DNA from: Mesocentrotus franciscanus
Taxonomy: Eukaryota; Echinodermata; Echinoidea; Camarodonta; Strongylocentrotidae
DNA length: 64,000 nt
Assembly (NCBI GenBank): GCA_037976565.1
Contig: CP137666.1
Coordinates: forward strand, 53,223,271 to 53,287,270
Reading direction: 5' to 3'
The notes beneath the pieces are model-generated. The model searched no databases, had not been told where the DNA came from, and worked only from the letters and a program-made list of their open reading frames with translations. The position numbers were made by a program, and so were the translations under genes. Below, piece after piece: positions 59,580-64,000 of the stretch. The stretch's first letter is position 1; every line of letters starts with the position of its first letter.

Positions 59580-60250
59580 CAGCCATATTAGATTCGACCA
59601 TTGTAACAGCCAAAAAGAGACCTCACATCATTGACAGAACATAAATAACCAGATTTGCTGACCCTGAAACCCTCATATTTCGAAAAAACTTTTACTTTTC
59701 TAGCTCTTTTTCCTATGAAACTACACTTGACCTTTAACTCAGATGGCGGCCATTCTGAATTTGACCAATATGACAAGTATGACAGCCCCAAGGAGACCTC
59801 AAATCGATGAAAGAACATGATAATCAGATTCTCTGACCCCGAAAACCCCATAAATATACAAACTGTTATCATTCTAGCCCTTTTCCTTTTGGAACTACTA
59901 TTGACCTGTAACTATCAGATGGCGGCCATTTTGGATTTGACCAATATGACCAATATGGCAGCCCCATGGAGACCTTAAATCGATGAAAGAACATTATAAT
60001 TAGATTCTCTGACCCCGAAAACCCCATAAATATATAAACTATTATCATACTAGCCCTTTTCCTTTTTGAACTATGCTTGACCTTTAACTCAGATGGCGGC
60101 CATTTTGGATTTGCCCAATATGGCGGTCCCAAAGGGCGCCCTTCTTGGCGCCCGGCAGAAATCGTAATAGTATGGTATAAGCTACCTCTGGACCAAATTT
60201 GGTGCTTTTAGGAGAATCTGCACCAAAATATCCCTAACAGCCCCCACTAA
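59580..60250. repeat. Right inverted arm with ~175-bp tandem units
   Basis: Inverted counterpart of 47219-48207, with AGATGGCGGCCATT motifs at about 59740, 59917 and 60090 and the outer CCCTAACAGCCCCCACTAA end. It has three units against five in the left arm. The stretch 60251-60624 (end of the insertion) has no counterpart on the left and includes ACCAAGATGGCGATGACT. Confidence 0.85.
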
Positions 60251-60624
60251 TTCACGTAAGTCCCCTGCGTGCGCTCCCCCTATTACAACAAGTTAATACG
60301 CGTCAGGGGACAAAACCTAATGAGGTATGACGTATTTTTTTTTCATTTACATACAGCCAATTAGAGCCCATTGGTGGTAATGGTAATGAATATTCATATA
60401 ACTATCATGAGTTGACCTAATTCGCATACGCGCAAGGTAAACAAGATTAAACCAACAAGCGCGTAGTGTGCACATGGCATACGCGCGCCAGTCGTTGAGA
60501 GTTATTGTAATGCCCCCCTCCTTGAACTTTGATTGACAGCTGTATGTAAATTAGAAGTCGATCTTCGGAACCAAGATGGCGATGACTAGAGCAGCGATAA
60601 CTATACTGGCGGGATTGTGCGCCT

Positions 60625-62600
60625 TTAAAAGAAATGAAATTGAATAAAACCCCGGGAAATGATGGGTTTACAGTTGAGTTTTATTGCACTTTTTGGCCAG
60701 CTGTGGGTGATTTGTTAGTAGAAGTATTGAATGAAACATTATGAAAGAGGTGCATTAACAGCATTTCAAATACAAGGAGTTATTACCTTAATTGAGAAAG
60801 AAGCGAAAGATACTCTCCATATTAAAAATTATTGACCCATCACGCTTTTGAATGTAGATTATACAATTGTATCTAAGGTTCTAGCAAAGAGGATGAAAGA
60901 GATTTTAAATGAAATAATTCATCATGATCAAGTTGGATATATAAAAGATAGAAATATTGGGGAAGCTGTACGATTGATAGATGATATGTTATTTTATTCT
61001 ACGCATTACGGGGAACAAGGGAAAGGGTTTTTATGTGCAGTTGATTTTGAGAAAGCTTTCGACTCTGTATCTCATAGATATTTATTTCAAATATTGAAAT
61101 TGTTCGGTTTGGGGGATTCATTTTGCTCTCGGGTAAAACTATTGTATAAGGGTATAAGTAGTTGTGTTATGAACGGTGGTCACTCCACGGGGTATTTTGA
61201 AATAGAAAGGGGAGTAAGGCAAGGGGATCCGTTGTCGCGCTATTTATTTTTGGTTGCCATCGAAGTTTTGGCGCATGCAATAAGGAGGGACAACGGTATT
61301 AAAGGGATTACATTTGGAAAATATGACAATATTTTTGAAGGATTTTGATTCGATTAGAAGGTTGCAATATATTTTTGAATCATTTGAACAAATTTGTGGT
61401 CTCAAAGTAGGCCTAAATAAAACAAAGACACATTTTATGTGGATGGGTGAGGATAAAAACAAACCTGATGGGCCTTTATTTGGAAATTTGGTTAGAGAAA
61501 TACACATTTTAGGGGTTAGATATTCATTAGATCGAAGAATAAAAGATGATTTGAATTATAAAGAAATTTTAAGTAAAATAAAAAAAAATTGCTAGTATGG
61601 TGGAAACAAAGAGATTTAACTATTATGGGAAAAATACATTTGTTAAAAACTTATGCGCTTTCAAAATTAAATTATATCTCATCTCTCGTTATTGTCCCTC
61701 ATTGGGTATACAAAGAAGTAATACAAAGAAGTAGCAAAAATTTAATTTGAATTTATATGGAGGGGGAATGATCGAATTAAACGGGCAATAATGTATCAGG
61801 ATTATGACTTTGGAGGATTAAGAATGATTAATTTTGAAATGTCCGTTGAAATACAGCGCATAATATGGATAAAACGTATTTTATATGGAGAAAAAAACTT
61901 GGGATGAAAATTGTTTTTTGATTATTGCTTACAGTTTGTGGGTGGTAGAATTTTTTTTTTAATGTGATTATGATATAAAAAAGATTAAGTTCGTTTTAGA
62001 TATTATTTATTATTGATATTTATGATGCGATACCCAGGTTATGGAAAGAAGATTCAGGGTCAATACAATTCCTCGAGGTTGATGTTTTAAGCTATAATAC
62101 TTATTTTTATATTTATGGTGTGGGTTCAAGAACAATTTATGATTATTTTATAAAAGTACTACAGCAAACGTATGATTTGCAGGTAAGGGATAGGCAAAAT
62201 AAGTATGAATTTATAAAGAAAGAATTAAAAGAAATATTTGTTAGACCAAGAATTACTATACTCATTAGAAAACAACGAGAATTTCAATTCAGATTATTGC
62301 ATGGAGCCATATATACTAATGAGCATCTTCATAGATTTGGTTTTGTTGGTGATAATTTATGTTCGTTTTGTAAACAGGAAACAGAAACGTATAAACATTT
62401 ATTTTTATCCTGCGGGAGCGTTCAAAGGATATGGCACGCTTTAGTACAACTTTTTGAGTTAAATGAAATTAAAGATTTAGAATGGCGAGATATATTTATT
62501 GGGTTGGCAGGCAGTTCATATAGAATTAAAATCTGTAATACATGTACTATAATTTATATTTGATTTTAACCAGCGCAGAGGAGTTAAAATAGTTTATTGA
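60625..62600 (+). pseudogene. Tx1/L1-like LINE B, 3' half
   Basis: Resumes with EMKLNKTPGNDGFTVEFY, then DQVGYIKDRNIGEAVRLIDD, AVDFEKAFDSVSHRY and RGVRQGDPLSRYLF (60848-61348). There are frameshifts around 61320 (the YADD region is damaged) and several stops to 62100. The last frame (62120-62563) has RPRITILIRKQREFQFRLLH, then CSFCKQETETYKHLFLSC, the zf-RVT zinc-binding end. Together with 45400-46952 it makes one nearly full-length but inactive LINE. Confidence 0.75.
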
Positions 62601-62940
62601 CAGCTACCAGGGACAAAGTTTTATTTATGGGTGGGAGCCAGGGAGGAGGCTATTAAGGTAAATTGATGATGTAATAAACCTTGGACAGGGAAGAAACCGG
62701 TCGCCGTAATGTAAACATGCGGTCAGCCCTCAACTTTCCTCCCTTTCCTCTCCCCAAAGCGGAATCATCTTGGACAATAATACCGCAGCGTGCGCGATAA
62801 TCAGGCTGTACGGCAATTTTTATTCAGATTCTCGTGCGGTGAAAAGCTCGCTTACAACGCTCTCGTAAAACACGAGACCAGTCACGGGATTTTGGTAGCA
62901 TCATTTTGTAGCCCGCATACGGCTTACAGTGCAATTCATC

Positions 62941-62956
62941 ATGGCGGAATCATGGG
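62941..62956 (+). CDS. Candidate first coding exon of an unidentified gene
   Basis: ATGGCGGAATCATGGG followed by GTAAGTC at 62957, a strong 5' splice site. The start context is good (A at -3, G at +4). The ~140 bp upstream are richer in CpG than the surroundings, like a promoter/5' UTR. It would encode MAESW and continue in an exon beyond this window. No downstream exon was recognised in 62960-64000, so this rests on signals only. Confidence 0.3.
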
Positions 62957-63585
62957 GTAAGTCAATCTCTGAAATTTTCGCTGTTCTTTGACACCAAATT
63001 TGCCCAAATTAGTTTGATTTTTTGCCTACTTTTATCGCAAACAAAAAGAGCATTTTTTAGTCCTCGGAAATTAACTACTCATTACATAGTGTCGTATTTT
63101 GCTAGTTCCTGACTGGTATTGATAATATTATTTCGAATTTTTGCATCCTACGTCGACTTTGATAACCAGTCCATCGTTTGATGTTGAAAACATGTAGACG
63201 CAAGTAATGTTTGAATAAGAAATATGCCCAAATTATTGGACTATATTTTGGAAATCTACCGGAAGTAGACGGAAAATGATTCGAAACCGCGGGAAATTGC
63301 TATGGCTACGGCTTTTCAGTCGGGAATGGCGGGGTGTCTTGCGTGTCGCTGTGCCACTGTGTGGCGCATACAGCACAAATTTATGTAGTCCCATGTGTAT
63401 ATATTTTTGTCAGCTTTTTAGTTTTTGTTGTCGCGAATCGCCAGCAATGTAACTAAATAAATCGACTGCTCATATAGTCATTGCTATTCATTATAAATCT
63501 AGACTAAATGATATGTTTTATAAGTATAAGTTTTATAAGTATCAAAGGGTGTGATCTGTGATCGAATTGTAAAGAACTCGAATCC

Positions 63586-63613
63586 TGAGCTGAGCTGAGC
63601 TGAGCTGAGCTGA
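63586..63613. repeat. (TGAGC)n pentanucleotide repeat
   Basis: Five to six tandem TGAGC units in a region with no other visible feature. The surrounding 62960-64000 is AT-rich and shows no gene. Confidence 0.9.
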
Positions 63614-64000
63614 GGCTGCCGGCTGAGCTGGATATAGATCTCTAGGTCTATTATTATTAATTATATTAATTTAGGGATTCTCTAACTTTGGTTCTGACTT
63701 CTGGTCAACTCAAACTTTACAACCAGCCATAGAAATAAGCAGCATTTCCCTTGTGCGAGTTGTATTATGATTATGAAAAGAGCAGAATTAAAACAAAAAA
63801 CCAAAGTTAAACACTTGGGCCTACCGGTACATTTTACAACTTGTGCACATGTGGAAACATGAAGGGAAAACTTCGTGAATCTGACACCAGACTTATTTTC
63901 ATTTAAAAGATAAATTTTAATGCAAGCCAGTTTTGTCTACCATAAATGGCTAGGTACTTTCATCAGATCTTTTCAAATCCCCCAAAATTGAACTAAGCCA

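Larger units (their letters stand above)
46953..60624. mobile_element. 13.7-kb TTAA-flanked composite insertion
   Basis: LINE B is cut at TTAA (46949-46952), which is repeated at 60625-60628. Removing the insert and one TTAA restores the reading frame across the junction exactly as in the related LINE A. The ends are inverted: AGACGCACGTTCCC on the left and AGGCGCACAATCCC (reverse of the right end). TTAA duplications are typical of piggyBac and Kolobok elements. No matching transposase is visible. The insert holds inverted repeat arms, a Ty3/Gypsy fragment, a hAT-like element and a whole LINE. Confidence 0.7.

Noticed and set aside
63586..63630. GAGCT repeats similar to immunoglobulin switch regions
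   Set aside because: Only about five units, no class-switch genes nearby and no reason to expect switching in an invertebrate; treated as a microsatellite.

Overview
This is a window of a eukaryotic, most probably marine invertebrate genome (echinoderm-like or another non-vertebrate deuterostome; the species cannot be fixed from sequence alone). The reasons are spliced genes with GT-AG introns, metazoan Ig-domain receptors with tyrosine-based tails, and a dense nested load of hAT-like, PIF/Harbinger, Tx1/L1-like LINE, CR1/Jockey-like LINE and Ty3/Gypsy elements. There are two assembly gaps (3016-3515 and 34656-34678). No tRNA, rRNA or CRISPR locus is supported.

Region by region. 1-6580: mostly non-coding, with a perfect 226-bp tandem duplication, a small TIR element and a LINE zinc-finger remnant. 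6588-19640: a plus-strand array of three paralogous single-pass receptors (Ig V-like domain, a second domain with a CxCS...VxCDL signature, Ser/Thr-rich stalk, TM segment, tyrosine-rich tail). Genes 2 and 3 share exon structure and lie in a segmental duplication. A fourth, more distant member is at 42707-43797. 19673-29481: a decayed PIF/Harbinger-like element (MADF-type ORF on plus, DDE transposase on minus) loaded with nested insertions. One of these is an unusual element at 27221-29089 built almost entirely from short palindromes and containing a nested copy of itself. 29482-34655: a LINE fragment split by a 3.76-kb hAT-like element that carries an 18-unit satellite. 34680-37090: inverted-repeat elements. 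37290-41527: a minus-strand LINE split by another hAT-like element. 45400-62600: a Tx1/L1-like LINE split cleanly at a TTAA by a 13.7-kb composite insertion, which holds inverted arms of ~175-bp repeats, a broken Ty3/Gypsy element, a 3.6-kb hAT-like element with a 23-unit dimeric satellite, and a second Tx1-like LINE. 62600-64000: probably unique sequence, with a candidate first coding exon at 62941.

The host genes of interest are the receptors. Their tails carry YxxP, YxxM, YxN and ITIM-like motifs, which suggests immune-type or adhesion signalling. At least one member (gene 1) has a nearly intact frame, but the genes carry frameshifts, tail stop codons or a deletion, so the locus looks like a birth-and-death family or contains consensus errors. 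Genes 2 and 3 share a 206-bp stretch of perfect identity across the Ig domain with diverged flanks, which suggests gene conversion.

The other theme is satellite growth inside DNA transposons. Several hAT-like elements with the same type of ends and exact 8-bp target duplications have filled up with hairpin-bearing tandem units, with periods near 95/112 (dimer ~207), ~165, ~174 and, in a non-hAT setting, ~158 and ~175 bp.
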